A stretch of 64,000 bases of DNA. Origin: Yoonia vestfoldensis SKA53 (GTDB taxonomy: Bacteria; Pseudomonadota; Alphaproteobacteria; Rhodobacterales; Rhodobacteraceae). The number at the start of each line of letters is the position of its first letter. Within the stretch, counting starts at the first letter, position 1. Shown here one piece after another: positions 9,616 through 20,901 of this stretch. The translations under genes and the position numbers were made by a program. The notes beneath the pieces are model-generated. The model was not told the origin of the DNA. It made no database searches and saw only the letters and a list, made by a program, of their open reading frames with translations. Location: NCBI RefSeq assembly GCF_000152785.1, contig NZ_CH672414.1:1195202-1259201 (forward strand). The letters run 5' to 3'.

Positions 9616-11157
9616 TTAATTCGCAGCGACTTGGCTGGCGGCATCGAAGGCCGCCAAGGCCGCGTCGTAATTATCAATCAGCGCCGCAACGCTCGGACCG
9701 ATCATGTCCAGCACCAAGGCGGGATAGACACCTAACAGCAGGGTCATCACCACCAGCGGCGCAAAGATCAGGCGTTCACGCCGCGTCATATCGGTAATGG
9801 AGCGCAGGCTTTCCTTGATCAGATCGCCCAGCACCACGCGGCGGTACAGCCACAGCGCATAACCCGCCGAAAAAATCACGCCCGATGTTGCCACCAGCGC
9901 CACCCAGGTATTGACCTGGAACACACCGACCAGCGTCAGGAATTCACCCACGAACCCCGACGTCCCCGGCAGGCCCACGTTTGCCATGGTGAAAAACAGG
10001 AACACCAGCGCATAGGCGGGCATCCGGTTGACCAGACCGCCATAGGCGTCAATCTCGCGCGTGTGCATCCGGTCGTAGATCACGCCGACACAGAGAAACA
10101 GCGCGCCAGAGATGAAACCATGGCTGATCATCTGGAAAATCGCCCCGTCCAGACCCTGCTGGTTGAAGGTAAAAATCCCCATGGTCACAAACCCCATATG
10201 GGCCACGGATGAATAGGCAATCAGCTTTTTCATATCCGCCTGCACCAAGGCGACCAAGGATGTATAGACGATGGCGATAGCGGACAGCCACAGCACCAGC
10301 GGCGCCATCACCTCGGACCCCACAGGGAACATCGGCAGGCTGAAGCGCAAGAAACCGTAACCGCCCATTTTCAGCAGGATCGCGGCCAGCACGACAGACC
10401 CGGCCGTCGGGGCCTGCACGTGGGCGTCGGGCAACCACGTGTGGACCGGCCACATCGGCATCTTGACGGCAAAGCTGGCAAAGAACGCCAGCCACAGCAA
10501 TGTCTGCATCCCGCCGACGATCTGGACGCCCAGAATGCTGAAATCTTCGGTCCCGAAGGCAAAACCCATCAGCGTTGGAATGTCGGTGGTCCCCGCCTGA
10601 CTGAACATCGACACCATGGCGACCAGCATCAGCACAGAGCCAAGGAACGTATAAAGGAAGAATTTGAACGAGGCGTAGATCCTGTCCTTGCCGCCCCAGA
10701 TGCCGATGATCAGGAACATCGGGATCAGACCAGCCTCGAAGAACAGATAGAACAGCACCAGATCAAGCGCGAGGAACACGCCCAGCATCAGTGTTTCCAG
10801 GATCAGGAAGGCGATCATATATTCCTTGACCCGTGTCGTCACATTCCAGCAAGAGGCGATGACCAAGGGCATCAGGAAGGTCGTCAGCATCACGAACAGG
10901 ATCGAAATGCCGTCCACGCCCATCTTGTATTGCAGACCCATGATCCAGTCAGCGGTTTCCACCATCTGGAAATCGGTGTTGGCGGGGTCGAAATTGGTCA
11001 GGATGAACAAAGAACAGATAAAGGTGACGATGGTCGTGACCAAAGCCACCCATTTGGCATTGCGCTGTGCCGCGGCATCATCGCCACGCAGGCCAAGTGC
11101 AAGAATGACCGCGCCCAGAACAGGCAGGAAGGTCGTCAGCGTCAGGATATTGCCCAT
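9616..11157 (-). CDS. nuoM: NADH-quinone oxidoreductase subunit M
   Basis: Second antiporter-like subunit, 513 residues. It contains [20 protein letters not shown] and [20 protein letters not shown], both hallmarks of the MrpD/NuoM family. The chosen ATG at 11157 shares one base with the nuoL stop (TGATG) and has GGAGG at about the right distance within the end of nuoL; an in-frame GTG three codons earlier lacks such a site. Translation is thus probably coupled to nuoL. Confidence 0.97.
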   Translation of the reverse strand: MGNILTLTTFLPVLGAVILALGLRGDDAAAQRNAKWVALVTTIVTFICSLFILTNFDPANTDFQMVETADWIMGLQYKMGVDGISILFVMLTTFLMPLVIASCWNVTTRVKEYMIAFLILETLMLGVFLALDLVLFYLFFEAGLIPMFLIIGIWGGKDRIYASFKFFLYTFLGSVLMLVAMVSMFSQAGTTDIPTLMGFAFGTEDFSILGVQIVGGMQTLLWLAFFASFAVKMPMWPVHTWLPDAHVQAPTAGSVVLAAILLKMGGYGFLRFSLPMFPVGSEVMAPLVLWLSAIAIVYTSLVALVQADMKKLIAYSSVAHMGFVTMGIFTFNQQGLDGAIFQMISHGFISGALFLCVGVIYDRMHTREIDAYGGLVNRMPAYALVFLFFTMANVGLPGTSGFVGEFLTLVGVFQVNTWVALVATSGVIFSAGYALWLYRRVVLGDLIKESLRSITDMTRRERLIFAPLVVMTLLLGVYPALVLDMIGPSVAALIDNYDAALAAFDAASQVAAN

Positions 11158-13274
11158 CAGTTCCACCCTCCGTTCAGGGTGACAATGGTCAACAGCACCG
11201 TGATCCCCAGCACCATCGCAAAGGCATAGGTGAACACATACCCCGATTGTGCCCGCCCCGCGAGGCGGGTGAAGAACGGGATGATCCCCATGGCGACGCC
11301 GTTGATCCCGCCGTCAATCATTATGGTATCGCCCTGTTTCCACAGGATACGCCCAAGGGCCAGCGCGGGCCGCACGAAGATGAAGTTATACAATTCGTCA
11401 AAATACCACTTGTTCAGCAGGAATTCATACAGCGGGGCCTGTTGCTTGGCCAGCTGCGCCGGCAGTTCGGGCCGCCGGATATACATCTGATAGGCCAGCG
11501 CCAGACCGCCCAGCATCGCCACGAAAGGCGCAAGGCGGACCCAGGTCGGCACCTCATGCGCATCGTTCAGCACGTGGTTGCCATCGCGGGCATGGATCGC
11601 CCCTTCGCCCGGCGCGCCGGTCAGGTTGTAATGCGGTTTCGCGTGTTCGCCCTCGGCCTCATGTGCGCCTTCGGCTGCGGCGCCATGATCGCCTTCGACT
11701 GCGACTTCGGCGGCGGCATAGGGGACGCCGAAAAACTTTCCAACCTTATCATTCGATCCAAAGAAACCGCCATACCAGACCATCCCGCTAAAGATCGCAC
11801 CGATCGCCAGCACATAAAGCGGGATCAACATGCTGCGGGGCGCGTCATGGGCATGGTCATGCGTGTGCTTGTCGCCGCGCGGGGTGCCGAAAAACGTCAG
11901 GAACATCAGCCGCCAGCTGTAGAAACTGGTCATCGCGGCTGCGATCACCAGCATCCAGAAGGCATAGCCGCCCGCGGTGCCGGCATAGGCGCTTTCGATA
12001 ATCGCATCCTTGGACACGAAACCGGCAAAGCCGATGGGAAAGCCCACATAAAGCAGCGGAACACCCACGCCAGTGATCGCCAAAGTGCCGATCATCATCA
12101 TCCAGAAGGTCTGCGGGATCTTGTGGCGCAGCCCGCCATAGTTCCGCATGTCCTGTTCATGGTGCATCGCATGGATCACCGACCCTGCCCCCAGAAACAG
12201 CATCGCCTTGAAAAACGCATGGGTCAGCAGGTGGAACATGGCGACCGAATAAACACCAAGGCCCGCAGCCACGAACATATAGCCCAGCTGCGAACAGGTC
12301 GAATAGGCGATGACGCGCTTGATGTCGTTCTGCACCAGCCCCACGGTCGCGGCAAAAAACGCGGTCGTGGCACCAAGAAAGACAACAAAGCTCATCGCCT
12401 CTGGTGCATATTCCATCAAGGGCGACATGCGGCAGACGAGGAACACACCCGCCGTCACCATGGTTGCGGCATGGATCAGGGCGGATACAGGGGTCGGCCC
12501 TTCCATCGCGTCGGGCAGCCAAGTGTGCAGGAACAATTGCGCCGATTTGCCCATCGCGCCGATGAACAGCAAGAAAGCGATCAGGTTCGCAGCGTTCCAG
12601 TCGCGCCACAAAAAGGTGATGGTCGTGTCGGCAATCGCAGGCACGGCGGCGAAAATATCGTCAAACTGGATGCTGTCGGCCAACAGATACAGCCCGAAAA
12701 TCCCCAACAGGAACCCGAAATCGCCCACACGGTTAACCACGAAAGCCTTGATCGCCGCGGCATTGGCGCTGGGTTTGCGGTAATAGAACCCGATCAGCAG
12801 GTAAGACGCGACGCCCACACCTTCCCAGCCGAAAAACAGCTGCAACAGATTGTCCGCCGTCACCAGCATCAGCATCGCAAAGGTAAAGAACGACAGATAG
12901 GCAAAGAACCTTGGGCGATAGCTTTCGTGTTCTTTGAAATTCTCGTCATGCGCCATGTAACCGAAGGAATACAGATGCACGAGCGCCGACACCGTCGTGA
13001 TCACGACCAGCATGATCGCGGTCAGCCGATCCATACGGATCGCCCAATCGGTGGTCAGCGTGCCACTGTCGATCCAGCGCAGGATCGACAGGCTGTAGCG
13101 GCCATTGTCATGCAGCGACGGATCGAAGGTCAGGAAAACAACCCAGGACAAGAACGCCGCCAGAAACAAAAGGCTGGTCGCGGTCCATTGGGCTGCGGTT
13201 TCACCGATGATTTTCCAACCAAAGCCACAGAGGATCGCACCGACCAGCGGGGCAAAAAGAATGATACTTTCCAT
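11157..13274 (-). CDS. nuoL: NADH-quinone oxidoreductase subunit L
   Basis: Largest antiporter-like subunit, 705 residues, with the extra C-terminal lateral helix. Motifs include [49 protein letters not shown] (in part) and [19 protein letters not shown] His/Glu/Ala-rich cytoplasmic or periplasmic loop ([16 protein letters not shown], near residue 540) precedes the C-terminal region and looks like a lineage-specific insertion. It lies 4 bp after nuoK. Confidence 0.97.
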   Translation of the reverse strand: MESIILFAPLVGAILCGFGWKIIGETAAQWTATSLLFLAAFLSWVVFLTFDPSLHDNGRYSLSILRWIDSGTLTTDWAIRMDRLTAIMLVVITTVSALVHLYSFGYMAHDENFKEHESYRPRFFAYLSFFTFAMLMLVTADNLLQLFFGWEGVGVASYLLIGFYYRKPSANAAAIKAFVVNRVGDFGFLLGIFGLYLLADSIQFDDIFAAVPAIADTTITFLWRDWNAANLIAFLLFIGAMGKSAQLFLHTWLPDAMEGPTPVSALIHAATMVTAGVFLVCRMSPLMEYAPEAMSFVVFLGATTAFFAATVGLVQNDIKRVIAYSTCSQLGYMFVAAGLGVYSVAMFHLLTHAFFKAMLFLGAGSVIHAMHHEQDMRNYGGLRHKIPQTFWMMMIGTLAITGVGVPLLYVGFPIGFAGFVSKDAIIESAYAGTAGGYAFWMLVIAAAMTSFYSWRLMFLTFFGTPRGDKHTHDHAHDAPRSMLIPLYVLAIGAIFSGMVWYGGFFGSNDKVGKFFGVPYAAAEVAVEGDHGAAAEGAHEAEGEHAKPHYNLTGAPGEGAIHARDGNHVLNDAHEVPTWVRLAPFVAMLGGLALAYQMYIRRPELPAQLAKQQAPLYEFLLNKWYFDELYNFIFVRPALALGRILWKQGDTIMIDGGINGVAMGIIPFFTRLAGRAQSGYVFTYAFAMVLGITVLLTIVTLNGGWN

Positions 13275-13278
13275 CTGG

Positions 13279-13584
13279 TCAGCCCTTCATCACGTTGACG
13301 TCTTCAACGTCGATGGTCCCGCGGTTGCGGAAGAAACACACAAGGATCGCCAAACCAATCGCCGCCTCGGCGGCCGCGACAGTCAACACGAACAGCGTAA
13401 AGACCTGCCCCACCAGATCACCAAGAAAGCTGGAAAAGGCGACAAGGTTGATATTCACCGCCAGCAGCATCAATTCGATGCTCATCAGCAGGATGATCAC
13501 GTTCTTGCGGTTCAGGAACAGCCCGAAAATGCCGATGATGAACAGCGCCGCTGCCACCGTCAGATAATGTTCAAGTCCGATCAT
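13279..13584 (-). CDS. nuoK: NADH-quinone oxidoreductase subunit K
   Basis: Small membrane subunit of 101 residues with three helices. [17 protein letters not shown] contains the conserved membrane glutamate, and the second glutamate lies in [13 protein letters not shown]. Length and sequence match the family fully. The gene is separated from nuoJ by an 85-bp spacer with an inverted repeat, unusual in this otherwise compact operon. Confidence 0.97.
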   Translation of the reverse strand: MIGLEHYLTVAAALFIIGIFGLFLNRKNVIILLMSIELMLLAVNINLVAFSSFLGDLVGQVFTLFVLTVAAAEAAIGLAILVCFFRNRGTIDVEDVNVMKG

Positions 13585-13612
13585 ACCGTCACCTTTGCCG
13601 CAGCGTCAGGAA

Positions 13613-13655
13613 CAAGAAATTTTGACAAAATTCCGTGTCGCGCCAAAATTTCTTG
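13613..13655. repeat. perfect 12-bp inverted repeat between nuoJ and nuoK
   Basis: CAAGAAATTTTG (13613-13624) and CAAAATTTCTTG (13644-13655) are perfect reverse complements with a 19-nt spacer. The arms are AT-rich, in contrast to the flanking genes. In the nuo transcript this forms a stem-loop inside the nuoJ-nuoK spacer. It could be an mRNA processing or stability element, or an operator; no T-run follows. Confidence 0.7.
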
Positions 13656-13669
13656 GGAAAAACTAGTCA

Positions 13670-14275
13670 TCACAACCCCTGCCCCGGCTTTACATCGCGC
13701 AGTTCCATCGCCTTGGCGGGATCGCGGTACATCTGGTTCAGCACGTTCTGGCGCTTGATATCAACGCGGTGGCGCAGGGTCAGCACGATGGCCCCGATCA
13801 TTGCCACCAGCAGGATCAGACCCGACAGCTGGAACAGCAGGAAATACTGGTCATAAAGCAGCATGCCCAAGGCGCGGGTATTGTCCAGCTCGCCCACGGG
13901 GGCGGCGATCCGGCCTTCGACACCTTCGGAAAAGCCCCAAACCCCCAGCGCCATCGCCAGCTGCATCAGGATCACGACGCCAATCAGCAAAGCAAGCGGG
14001 AGGTATTTGGTCATTTCAGCCTTTAACCCGGCGAAATCCACGTCCAGCATCATCACGACGAACAAAAACAGCACCGCGACCGCGCCGACATAGACGATGA
14101 TCATCAGCATGGCGACAAATTCTGCCCCCAGCGTCACGAACAGCCCGGCCGAGGACAGAAAGGCAAGGATCAGCCACAGCACCGAATGTACAGGGTTGCG
14201 GCTGATCACGGTGAACAGCCCCCCGGTGACAGTCGATATGGCGAATAGATAAAAGGTGAAGGCGAACACACTCAT
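13670..14275 (-). CDS. nuoJ: NADH-quinone oxidoreductase subunit J
   Basis: Membrane subunit of 201 residues with five predicted helices. The conserved third helix region is clear in [25 protein letters not shown] (in part), which carries the pi-bulge helix implicated in coupling. The ATG overlaps the stop of the preceding CMD-like gene (ATGA). Confidence 0.96.
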   Translation of the reverse strand: MSVFAFTFYLFAISTVTGGLFTVISRNPVHSVLWLILAFLSSAGLFVTLGAEFVAMLMIIVYVGAVAVLFLFVVMMLDVDFAGLKAEMTKYLPLALLIGVVILMQLAMALGVWGFSEGVEGRIAAPVGELDNTRALGMLLYDQYFLLFQLSGLILLVAMIGAIVLTLRHRVDIKRQNVLNQMYRDPAKAMELRDVKPGQGL

Positions 14276-14670
14276 GCGTCATCGTCCTTTTGCAAGACTT
14301 CATTGGCCAGTTCCATCGCCTTGGTCATCGCCGGCACGCCCGCGAACATGCCCATCTGCGCGATGGTTTCGGCGATTTCCTGTTTGGTGGCCCCCGCCTC
14401 GACCAGATGGCGCACGGTCAAACGAATCTGCGCCTCGGCCTGCGCGCCCAAAACGGTCAGCCCCGCCAGCGTCAGCAACAGCCGCGTCTTGGCATCCAGA
14501 CCATCGGGGTTGATGCCCTTGCCAAAGAACATCTCCATCGCGTCCTTGGGCATGGTCGGCCAGAGGTTTTCAAACCCCTTGGGCGTAAACGCCTCCATGT
14601 CGAAATTCATCGACTTGGCCCAATCCTGGCTCATCTTCATCATCGATTCAAAGGGGTTCTGATCGCTCAT
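14272..14670 (-). CDS. carboxymuconolactone decarboxylase-like protein in nuo operon
   Basis: A 132-residue protein whose C-terminal two thirds fits the CMD/AhpD-like fold: [20 protein letters not shown], then [20 protein letters not shown] and a [16 protein letters not shown] tail. The redox C-x-x-C of AhpD is absent (no cysteine at all), so thiol peroxidase chemistry is unlikely. The N-terminus ([18 protein letters not shown]) resembles phasin-like leaders. It has four-base overlaps with both nuoI and nuoJ, so it is an integral part of the operon and probably linked to complex I, but its role is not known to me. Confidence 0.8.
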   Translation of the reverse strand: MSDQNPFESMMKMSQDWAKSMNFDMEAFTPKGFENLWPTMPKDAMEMFFGKGINPDGLDAKTRLLLTLAGLTVLGAQAEAQIRLTVRHLVEAGATKQEIAETIAQMGMFAGVPAMTKAMELANEVLQKDDDA

Positions 14671-15167
14671 CTGTAAGGCGCGTCCAAAGCAAGGTTGCGC
14701 GCGATCTCTGATTCCCAGCGGTCGCCGTTCTCCAACAGCTTGGCCTTGTCATAATACAATTCTTCGCGGGTTTCGGTGCTGAATTCGAAATTCGGCCCTT
14801 CGACGATGGCATCCACGGGGCAAGCCTCTTGGCAGAAACCGCAATAGATACATTTGGTCATGTCGATGTCATACCGCGTCGTGCGGCGCGACCCGTCATC
14901 GCGCGGTTCGGCGTCGATGGTGATGGCCTGCGCGGGGCAGACAGCCTCGCACAATTTGCACGCAATGCAGCGTTCCTCGCCATTGGCGTAGCGGCGCAGC
15001 GCATGTTCGCCACGGAAACGCGGGCTTAGCGGGCCTTTTTCATGCGGATAGTTCAGCGTTGCCTTGGGTGCGAAAAAGTATTTCATCCCCAGCTTGAAAC
15101 CGGCCCAGAAATCCTGAAGCAGGAAATACTTGGCCGCGCGGGTGTAATCCATATTGGTCTTGGACAT
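14667..15167 (-). CDS. nuoI: NADH-quinone oxidoreductase subunit I
   Basis: Ferredoxin-like subunit carrying clusters N6a and N6b, 166 residues. Two complete CxxCxxCxxxCP motifs are present: [12 protein letters not shown] and [12 protein letters not shown]. The alphaproteobacterial/mitochondrial TYKY-type N-terminus ([19 protein letters not shown]) is clear. It lies 3 bp after nuoH and overlaps the next gene by four bases. Confidence 0.98.
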   Translation of the reverse strand: MSKTNMDYTRAAKYFLLQDFWAGFKLGMKYFFAPKATLNYPHEKGPLSPRFRGEHALRRYANGEERCIACKLCEAVCPAQAITIDAEPRDDGSRRTTRYDIDMTKCIYCGFCQEACPVDAIVEGPNFEFSTETREELYYDKAKLLENGDRWESEIARNLALDAPYR

Positions 15168-15170
15168 ATC

Positions 15171-16211
15171 TTAGCCTCCGATCGTCCAGCGGGCCCAAAA
15201 GCCCCCCAGCACTTCGTATTTCGCCAGAAACGCCACCAGCACCACCCAGCCAAGCGACAGCGGCAGGAACACTTTCCAGCCGATCCGCATCAACTGGTCA
15301 TAGCGGTAACGCGGGGTGATCGCCTTGACCATGGCAAAGGCGAAGAACACCAGCATCATCTTGCCCACCATCCACAGGATGCCATCGGGCAGGCCGGGGA
15401 TCGGTGACAACCAGCCCCCCAGGAACAACAACGTGACCAGCGCACACATCAGCACCACGGCCATCAATTCGCCGATCATGAACAGCAGGAAGGGAGTGGA
15501 TGAATATTCCACCTGATAGCCTGCAACCAATTCTGATTCAGCCTCTGGCAAGTCAAACGGCGGACGGTTGGTTTCGGCCAGCGCCGAAATGAAGAACAAG
15601 AACAGCATCGGGAAATGCGCGATCAGATACCAGTTGAACAGCCCCGCATTGCCGCGCTGCGCATTCACGATATCGGTCAGGTTCATTGATCCTGTAGAAA
15701 TAATCACGCCAATGATGATCAGGCCGATCGATACCTCATAGGAAATCATCTGTGCTGCGGACCGGAGCGAGCCGAGGAACGGATATTTGGAGTTCGACGC
15801 CCAACCACCCATGATGATGCCATACACACCCAAGGATGAGATCGCGAGGATATAGAAAATCGCGATATTGATATCGGCCAGCACCCAGCCATCGTTGAAC
15901 GGGATCACCGCCCAAGAAATCACCGCCACGACAAAGGTGATCATCGGGGCCAGGAAAAACACGAACTTATCTGCCCCCGCAGGGACCACGATTTCCTTGA
16001 CGATATATTTCAGGAAATCCGCAAAGGATTGCAGCAACCCGAACGGCCCCACGATATTCGGCCCCCGCCGCATCTGGACCGCGGCCCAGACCTTGCGGTC
16101 GGCATACATCAAGAACGCCAGCGCCAAAAGCAGCGGGATCAGCACCAGCAGCGATTGCCCAAGGATCAGCAGGACAATCCCAAGGTTGGTATTGGTAAAG
16201 AATTCGACCAT
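15171..16211 (-). CDS. nuoH: NADH-quinone oxidoreductase subunit H
   Basis: Membrane subunit that forms the quinone pocket entrance, 346 residues with eight helices. Signatures include [32 protein letters not shown] and the quinone-site loop [20 protein letters not shown]. The ATG at 16211 is preceded by AAGGA and starts [16 protein letters not shown]; the longer frame overlapping nuoG is rejected. Confidence 0.98.
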   Translation of the reverse strand: MVEFFTNTNLGIVLLILGQSLLVLIPLLLALAFLMYADRKVWAAVQMRRGPNIVGPFGLLQSFADFLKYIVKEIVVPAGADKFVFFLAPMITFVVAVISWAVIPFNDGWVLADINIAIFYILAISSLGVYGIIMGGWASNSKYPFLGSLRSAAQMISYEVSIGLIIIGVIISTGSMNLTDIVNAQRGNAGLFNWYLIAHFPMLFLFFISALAETNRPPFDLPEAESELVAGYQVEYSSTPFLLFMIGELMAVVLMCALVTLLFLGGWLSPIPGLPDGILWMVGKMMLVFFAFAMVKAITPRYRYDQLMRIGWKVFLPLSLGWVVLVAFLAKYEVLGGFWARWTIGG

Positions 16212-16221
16212 TGTGTCGTCC

Positions 16222-18240
16222 TTATTCCGCAGCCAGCGGTGTGGTTTTGCGCGCCTTGGCATTGGCGCTGAGTTCGGCCATCAGGCTGGACGCACGCGCA
16301 ATCGGGTTGGTCAGATAGAAATCGGTCACAGCCAGCACAAAATCGGCCTTGCCGGGTTTTGCCACCGGCAGTGGTTGCCAATCGTTCTCGGCCACCTCGT
16401 CAAGGGCGGCCAGATGCGGATGCGCCGCAACCAACGCCTGCCGCAATTGCGCCATGCTGTCATAGGGCAGTGTCGCCCCCAATTCAGCCGACAAGGCCCG
16501 CAGGATCGCCCAGTTTTCCTTGGCCTTGCCCGGTGGGAAACTGGCGCGCAGGGCCAGTTGTGGCCGCCCTTCGGTGTTCACGAAAAGGCCGTTTTCCTCG
16601 GTATAAGCGGCGGCAGGCAGGATGATGTCGGCGCGATGCGCGCCACGGTCGCCATGACTGCCCTGATAGATCACAAAAGCGCCCGGTTTGATCTCAACCT
16701 CATCGGCGCCCATGTTATAGACGACCTCGGCCCCGTCCAATGCGGCGTCCATGCCACCATCCGTGACAGCGCCCACATCCATCGCACCGACACGGCCAGC
16801 GGCAGTATGCAGCACAAGGAAACGCGATTTGGTCTTGTCGGCCAGCGCCATCGCTTGGGATAGCACCGCCTCACCATCAGCTTCGCGCAGCGCACCCATG
16901 CCGATGATGACAAGGCTGTCCATATCCTTGACCGCGCCCATATCCTTGGCGGCGGTATCGACCAGCGCCTGACGGTCAGTGCCGACATGCGCGACATCAT
17001 AGGTCAGATCGACCTGCGGCCCGATCAGCCCGACATTGGCACCGCGCGCCCAGGCCTTGCGGATGCGCGCGTTCAGCACGGGGGCCTCATTGCGCGGGTC
17101 GGTGCCGATCAGCTGGATCATCTGCGCCGTGTCGATATCTTCGATCGCAGCGGTGCCGACATAGGCAGAGCGGTTGCCGATGGGCAGCTTCGCGCCATCG
17201 GTGCGACATTCGACGTGGCCACCCTGCCCTTCGATCAGTTGTTTCAGCGCGAAGGCCGCCTCGGTCGGGGCCAGATCACCGACCAGACCGGCGATTTTCT
17301 TGCCCTTCATCGCGGTGGCAGCGGCGGCCAGCGCCTCTGGCCAGGTGGCTTTGCGCAATTTGCCGGCTTCACGGATGTAAGGCGTGTCCAGCCGCTGTTT
17401 ACGCAGACCGTCCCAGACGAAACGGGTCTTGTCGGAAATCCATTCCTCGTTCACGCCGTCATGGTTGCGCGGCAAAAAGCGCATCACTTCGCGCCCCTTG
17501 GTATCGACGCGGATATTGGACCCCAGCGCATCCATCACGTCGATGGATTCGGTCTTGGTCAATTCCCAAGGCCGGGCGGTAAAGGAATAAGGCTTCGACA
17601 CCAGCGCCCCCACGGGGCACAGATCAATGATGTTGCCCTGCAGGTTGCTGTCGAGCGTTTCACCCAGATAGCTGGTGATCTCTGCATCCTCGCCACGGCC
17701 GGTCTGGCCCATCTGCGAAATCCCCGCGACCTCGGTCGTGAACCGCACGCAGCGGGTGCAGGAAATGCAGCGCGTCATGTGGGTTTCGACCAGCGGGCCA
17801 AGGTTCAGATCCTCGGTCGCGCGCTTGGGTTCGCGGTAGCGTGAAAAATCGACGCCGTAAGCCATCGCCTGATCCTGCAGATCGCATTCGCCGCCTTGGT
17901 CGCAAATCGGGCAATCCAGTGGATGGTTGATCAGCAAAAATTCCATCACGCCTTCGCGGGCCTTTTTGACCATCGGGCTGTTGGTTTTTACAACCGGAGG
18001 CGTACCATCGGGGCCAGGCCGCAGATCCTTGACCTGCATGGCGCAGGAGGCGGCAGGTTTCGGCGGGCCGCCTACAACCTCGACCAGACACATGCGGCAA
18101 TTGCCGGCGATGGTCAGCCGTTCATGATAGCAGAACCGCGGAATTTCGATGCCCGCGACTTCACAGGCCTGGATCAGGGTCATTGCCCCATCCACCTCGA
18201 CCTCGGTTCCATCGATGATGACTTTGCGCAGATCAGACAT
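16222..18240 (-). CDS. nuoG: NADH-quinone oxidoreductase subunit G
   Basis: Peripheral subunit of 672 residues with several iron-sulfur clusters. The N-terminal [2Fe-2S] domain ([21 protein letters not shown]) is followed by [17 protein letters not shown] and by a CxxCxxC stretch ([12 protein letters not shown]). The remainder is the molybdopterin-oxidoreductase-like domain. The ATG has AAGG upstream. It is the first gene after the DUF5333 gene and a 135-bp spacer with hairpins. Confidence 0.97.
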   Translation of the reverse strand: MSDLRKVIIDGTEVEVDGAMTLIQACEVAGIEIPRFCYHERLTIAGNCRMCLVEVVGGPPKPAASCAMQVKDLRPGPDGTPPVVKTNSPMVKKAREGVMEFLLINHPLDCPICDQGGECDLQDQAMAYGVDFSRYREPKRATEDLNLGPLVETHMTRCISCTRCVRFTTEVAGISQMGQTGRGEDAEITSYLGETLDSNLQGNIIDLCPVGALVSKPYSFTARPWELTKTESIDVMDALGSNIRVDTKGREVMRFLPRNHDGVNEEWISDKTRFVWDGLRKQRLDTPYIREAGKLRKATWPEALAAAATAMKGKKIAGLVGDLAPTEAAFALKQLIEGQGGHVECRTDGAKLPIGNRSAYVGTAAIEDIDTAQMIQLIGTDPRNEAPVLNARIRKAWARGANVGLIGPQVDLTYDVAHVGTDRQALVDTAAKDMGAVKDMDSLVIIGMGALREADGEAVLSQAMALADKTKSRFLVLHTAAGRVGAMDVGAVTDGGMDAALDGAEVVYNMGADEVEIKPGAFVIYQGSHGDRGAHRADIILPAAAYTEENGLFVNTEGRPQLALRASFPPGKAKENWAILRALSAELGATLPYDSMAQLRQALVAAHPHLAALDEVAENDWQPLPVAKPGKADFVLAVTDFYLTNPIARASSLMAELSANAKARKTTPLAAE

Positions 18241-18362
18241 GGCGTGCCTTTTTGTTCCCGTCGCGCCGTGTGCCGCATAAGGGGTAGGCGCGTTGAGGGC
18301 GTTCTAACCCGCGAGCGCCCCTGACGCCAGTGCGATCCGTAAAAAAGACGGCAATTTGTCAC

Positions 18363-18381
18363 CGCTGACCTGCGGTCAGCG
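18363..18381 (-). other. stem-loop over the DUF5333 gene stop
   Basis: CGCTGACC-TGC-GGTCAGCG is a perfect 8-bp stem that includes the stop codon. On the transcribed strand a TTTTTT run follows only after about 15 nt, so it is not a textbook terminator; it may stabilise the upstream mRNA or pause transcription before nuoG. Confidence 0.45.
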
Positions 18382-18783
18382 CAGAAGCCAGCCAACGCGC
18401 GTATTTGCAGCGATTTGTGCTTGTCCAACGGCGCAATAGCTGGCGGGATCATCGGTTGCGGCCCCCAATGCGGCCAGCTGCGCCCTTGCGATATCTTCCA
18501 GCCGCCGCTTTTCGGCGCTGTCGTCGATATAGGCGTCGATCGCTGCCTGACTATAGCCCAGATCGCGGGCCGTTGCGCGCAGCGATTGCAGATAGGTCAG
18601 ACCCCGAAAGGTCCGCGCGCGAATGCTGTCGCATTTTTCTGCAATCTCGTAAGCCATGCCGACATAAATGATTCCGTCACGCACTGCCGGTTCATCGCGC
18701 AGCTGCGATTGCGCCGACAACGTCCCTGCCAGGCTGACCATCGCCAGCAGAATTACCATGATCGCGATTGTTGTTCTTGTCAT
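18376..18783 (-). CDS. DUF5333-like exported protein
   Basis: A 135-residue protein with a signal peptide (TIAIMVILLAMVSLAGTLSAQS) and a helical body with two conserved-looking cysteines (EIAEKCDSI and PASYCAVGQAQI). It resembles the Rhodobacteraceae family catalogued as DUF5333. The start at 18783 has GAGG at the right distance. The preceding lipoprotein gene encodes a similar layout ([11 protein letters not shown] near the start, [12 protein letters not shown] near the end, spacing nearly the same), so the two appear to be paralogs. Position inside the nuo operon suggests a periplasmic factor connected to complex I or its assembly; function unknown. Confidence 0.75.
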   Translation of the reverse strand: MTRTTIAIMVILLAMVSLAGTLSAQSQLRDEPAVRDGIIYVGMAYEIAEKCDSIRARTFRGLTYLQSLRATARDLGYSQAAIDAYIDDSAEKRRLEDIARAQLAALGAATDDPASYCAVGQAQIAANTRVGWLLR

Positions 18784-18908
18784 GTCATGCCTCTTGTCCG
18801 GATGCTCGGGGCGGCATCCTTGGCCATCAGATTGCGACGGATGGCGCGTTATTCAATATCAACAGAATGACAGCGGGGATTTTCCGCCCATCACGGGTAT
18901 CATCGCAT

Positions 18909-18941
18909 GAAAAAAGGCCGCTCCAAGGCACGACCTTTTTC
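18909..18941 (-). terminator. intra-operon terminator/attenuator upstream of the DUF5333 gene
   Basis: On the minus strand GAAAAAGGTCG pairs with CGGCCTTTTTTC with one mismatch, ending in TTTTTT. It lies about 30 nt after the lipoprotein stop and before the DUF5333 gene, so part of the nuo transcript may end here. No strong promoter was seen between it and 18783. Confidence 0.6.
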
Positions 18942-18969
18942 AAAAGCATCACAAATTGTCAGCAGATCG

Positions 18970-19380
18970 TCAGACCGGGACCAACATCACGCTGATCAAG
19001 CTGCCTTGCAGCACTTCGGCATCGGCAGCAGGGCACAAATCCGCCCCCTGCAATGCAACGCCGTGTTTGGCGGTGAAACTGCGCTGGCTGACATCTGTTT
19101 CCAATTCGATCCCGTCGCGCTGCGCAATGGCCGACAGCGACCCGCGGCCCAATTCATTGCGGCGTTCGTTCATCGCGGAATCAAGTTCCGCATCATAGCG
19201 ATAGCGCGCGCAATTCTGTGCCACCTGCGACGCGATGGTCAACGTGGCGTAATATGCAGGCGTCGGCATCATCACCAAGCGTTGCACCGCAGAATCGGTC
19301 AACTCGCGTGTGGGGCCAGAGCCTGTCGTGCAGCCGGCCAGAACGAGCGCCGCACAGATCGCGCCGCCCCGCTTCGTCAT
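18970..19380 (-). CDS. small lipoprotein, probable paralog of the DUF5333 protein
   Basis: A 136-residue protein with lipoprotein signal ([18 protein letters not shown], lipobox LAGC). The mature part is helical and repeats the layout of the adjacent DUF5333-like protein: A-x-x-V/I-A-x-x-C, a basic middle, an LG turn (NELGRG versus ARDLGYS), and a late cysteine after a GA(D) turn. Its ATG overlaps the nuoF stop (ATGA), so it is coupled to nuoF. Likely anchored in a membrane facing the periplasm. No enzymatic motif is seen. Confidence 0.75.
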   Translation of the reverse strand: MTKRGGAICAALVLAGCTTGSGPTRELTDSAVQRLVMMPTPAYYATLTIASQVAQNCARYRYDAELDSAMNERRNELGRGSLSAIAQRDGIELETDVSQRSFTAKHGVALQGADLCPAADAEVLQGSLISVMLVPV

Positions 19381-20663
19381 TCCGCAGCCAGCCCCGCGAT
19401 CCGTTTATGTTTGATCCGGTCTTCGATTTCGTCGCGGAAATTCTTGATCAGCCCCTGAATGGGCCAAGCCGCCGCATCGCCAAGCGCACAGATCGTATGG
19501 CCTTCAACCTGTTTGGTCACATCGAGCAACATATCTATTTCATCAACTGACGCATTGCCTTCGACCAACCGCGCCATCACACGCATCATCCAGCCGGTGC
19601 CTTCGCGGCAGGGCGTACACTGGCCGCAGCTTTCGTGTTTATAGAATTTCGACAGACGCCAGATCGCCTTGATCATATCGGTGGAATTATCCATCACGAT
19701 CACGGCTGCGGTGCCAAGCGATGATCCTTTTTCCTTCAAAGCATCAAAATCCATGATCGCATCGCGCATGTTTTCACCGCGCACGCACGGCACCGATGAC
19801 CCACCAGGGATCACCGCCTTGAGGTTGTCCCAGCCACCACGAATGCCGCCGCAATGCTTTTCGATCAGTTCCTCGAAGGGAATCGACATTTCCTCTTCGA
19901 CGACGCAGGGGTTGTTCACATGGCCCGAAATCGCGAACAGCTTGGTGCCCGCGTTGTTGGGGCGGCCAAAGCCGCTGAACCACGCGCCACCCCGGCGCAG
20001 GATCGTCGGCACCACAGCGATGGATTCGACATTATTCACAGTGGTCGGGCAGCCATAAAGGCCGGCACCGGCGGGGAATGGCGGTTTCATCCGCGGCATG
20101 CCCTTTTTGCCTTCAAGGCTTTCGAGCAGGGCCGTTTCCTCGCCACAAATATAGGCCCCTGCCCCGTGGGTCAGGTAAATTTCAAAATCCCAGCCCGATT
20201 TGCAGGCGTTCTTGCCCACAAGCCCTGCGGCGTAAGCTTCGTCAATCGCGGCCTGCAGCGCCTCTTTCTCGCGGATATACTCGCCACGGATGTAGATGTA
20301 GCAGGCATGGGCATTCATCGCGAAAGACGCAATCAGGCAACCCTCGACCAGCGTGTGGGGGTCGTGGCGCATGATCTCGCGGTCTTTGCAGGTGCCGGGT
20401 TCGGATTCGTCGGCGTTCACCACCAGATAGGCGGGGCGACCATCGCTTTCCTTGGGCATGAAGGACCATTTCAGACCAGTCGGAAACCCTGCACCGCCGC
20501 GCCCGCGCAGACCGGAGGCTTTCATCTCATTGACGATCCAATCGCGGCCTTTCTTGATGATGTCAGCGGTGCCATCCCAATGGCCACGCGCCTGCGCGCC
20601 TTTCAGCGTGCGGTCATGCATCCCGTAAAGGTTGGTGAAAATCCGGTCTTGATCCTTGAGCAT
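19377..20663 (-). CDS. nuoF: NADH-quinone oxidoreductase subunit F
   Basis: NADH- and FMN-binding subunit, 428 residues, carrying cluster N3. [16 protein letters not shown] is the NADH-binding glycine loop; FMN-site stretches include [17 protein letters not shown]; cluster ligands are in [11 protein letters not shown] plus a later cysteine in HTICALGD. The ATG at 20663 starts [21 protein letters not shown] and shares one base with the stop of the DUF5337 gene (TGATG). Confidence 0.98.
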   Translation of the reverse strand: MLKDQDRIFTNLYGMHDRTLKGAQARGHWDGTADIIKKGRDWIVNEMKASGLRGRGGAGFPTGLKWSFMPKESDGRPAYLVVNADESEPGTCKDREIMRHDPHTLVEGCLIASFAMNAHACYIYIRGEYIREKEALQAAIDEAYAAGLVGKNACKSGWDFEIYLTHGAGAYICGEETALLESLEGKKGMPRMKPPFPAGAGLYGCPTTVNNVESIAVVPTILRRGGAWFSGFGRPNNAGTKLFAISGHVNNPCVVEEEMSIPFEELIEKHCGGIRGGWDNLKAVIPGGSSVPCVRGENMRDAIMDFDALKEKGSSLGTAAVIVMDNSTDMIKAIWRLSKFYKHESCGQCTPCREGTGWMMRVMARLVEGNASVDEIDMLLDVTKQVEGHTICALGDAAAWPIQGLIKNFRDEIEDRIKHKRIAGLAAE

Positions 20664-20893
20664 CAGTTCTCGCCCTTGTCGTTCCGGCGCATGCGCCAGA
20701 GTTGAAACGTCTTCCACAGCGCAAAGCCGAAACCGGCCAGCGCTGCAAGGTCAAATATGGCCCGTGTCCGGTTGGACCAGCCGTATTGCGACCCGATCAT
20801 CGTGACCAGCACCCACAAACCACCAACCGCAGCAACCGTCAACGCGACGCGTTGTCCGGCCTTCGCCTGATCTGTGTCGCCGTGCCGGGCCAT
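20663..20893 (-). CDS. DUF5337-like small membrane protein
   Basis: A 76-residue protein with two predicted membrane segments ([19 protein letters not shown] and [20 protein letters not shown]) and charged ends. It resembles a family listed as DUF5337 in Rhodobacteraceae. AAGGA precedes the ATG. It is coupled to nuoF by a one-base overlap and lies 8 bp after the HHH gene, so it is a stable part of the operon. Function unknown; an assembly or membrane-arm accessory role is only a guess. Confidence 0.75.
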   Translation of the reverse strand: MARHGDTDQAKAGQRVALTVAAVGGLWVLVTMIGSQYGWSNRTRAIFDLAALAGFGFALWKTFQLWRMRRNDKGEN

Positions 20894-20901
20894 GGTAATC
20901 C

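Noticed and set aside
11247-13298. A 683-codon open frame antisense to nuoL
   Set aside because: It mirrors nuoL codon for codon, is rich in His/Arg/Gln and lacks any domain; long antisense frames are expected at this G+C and codon bias.
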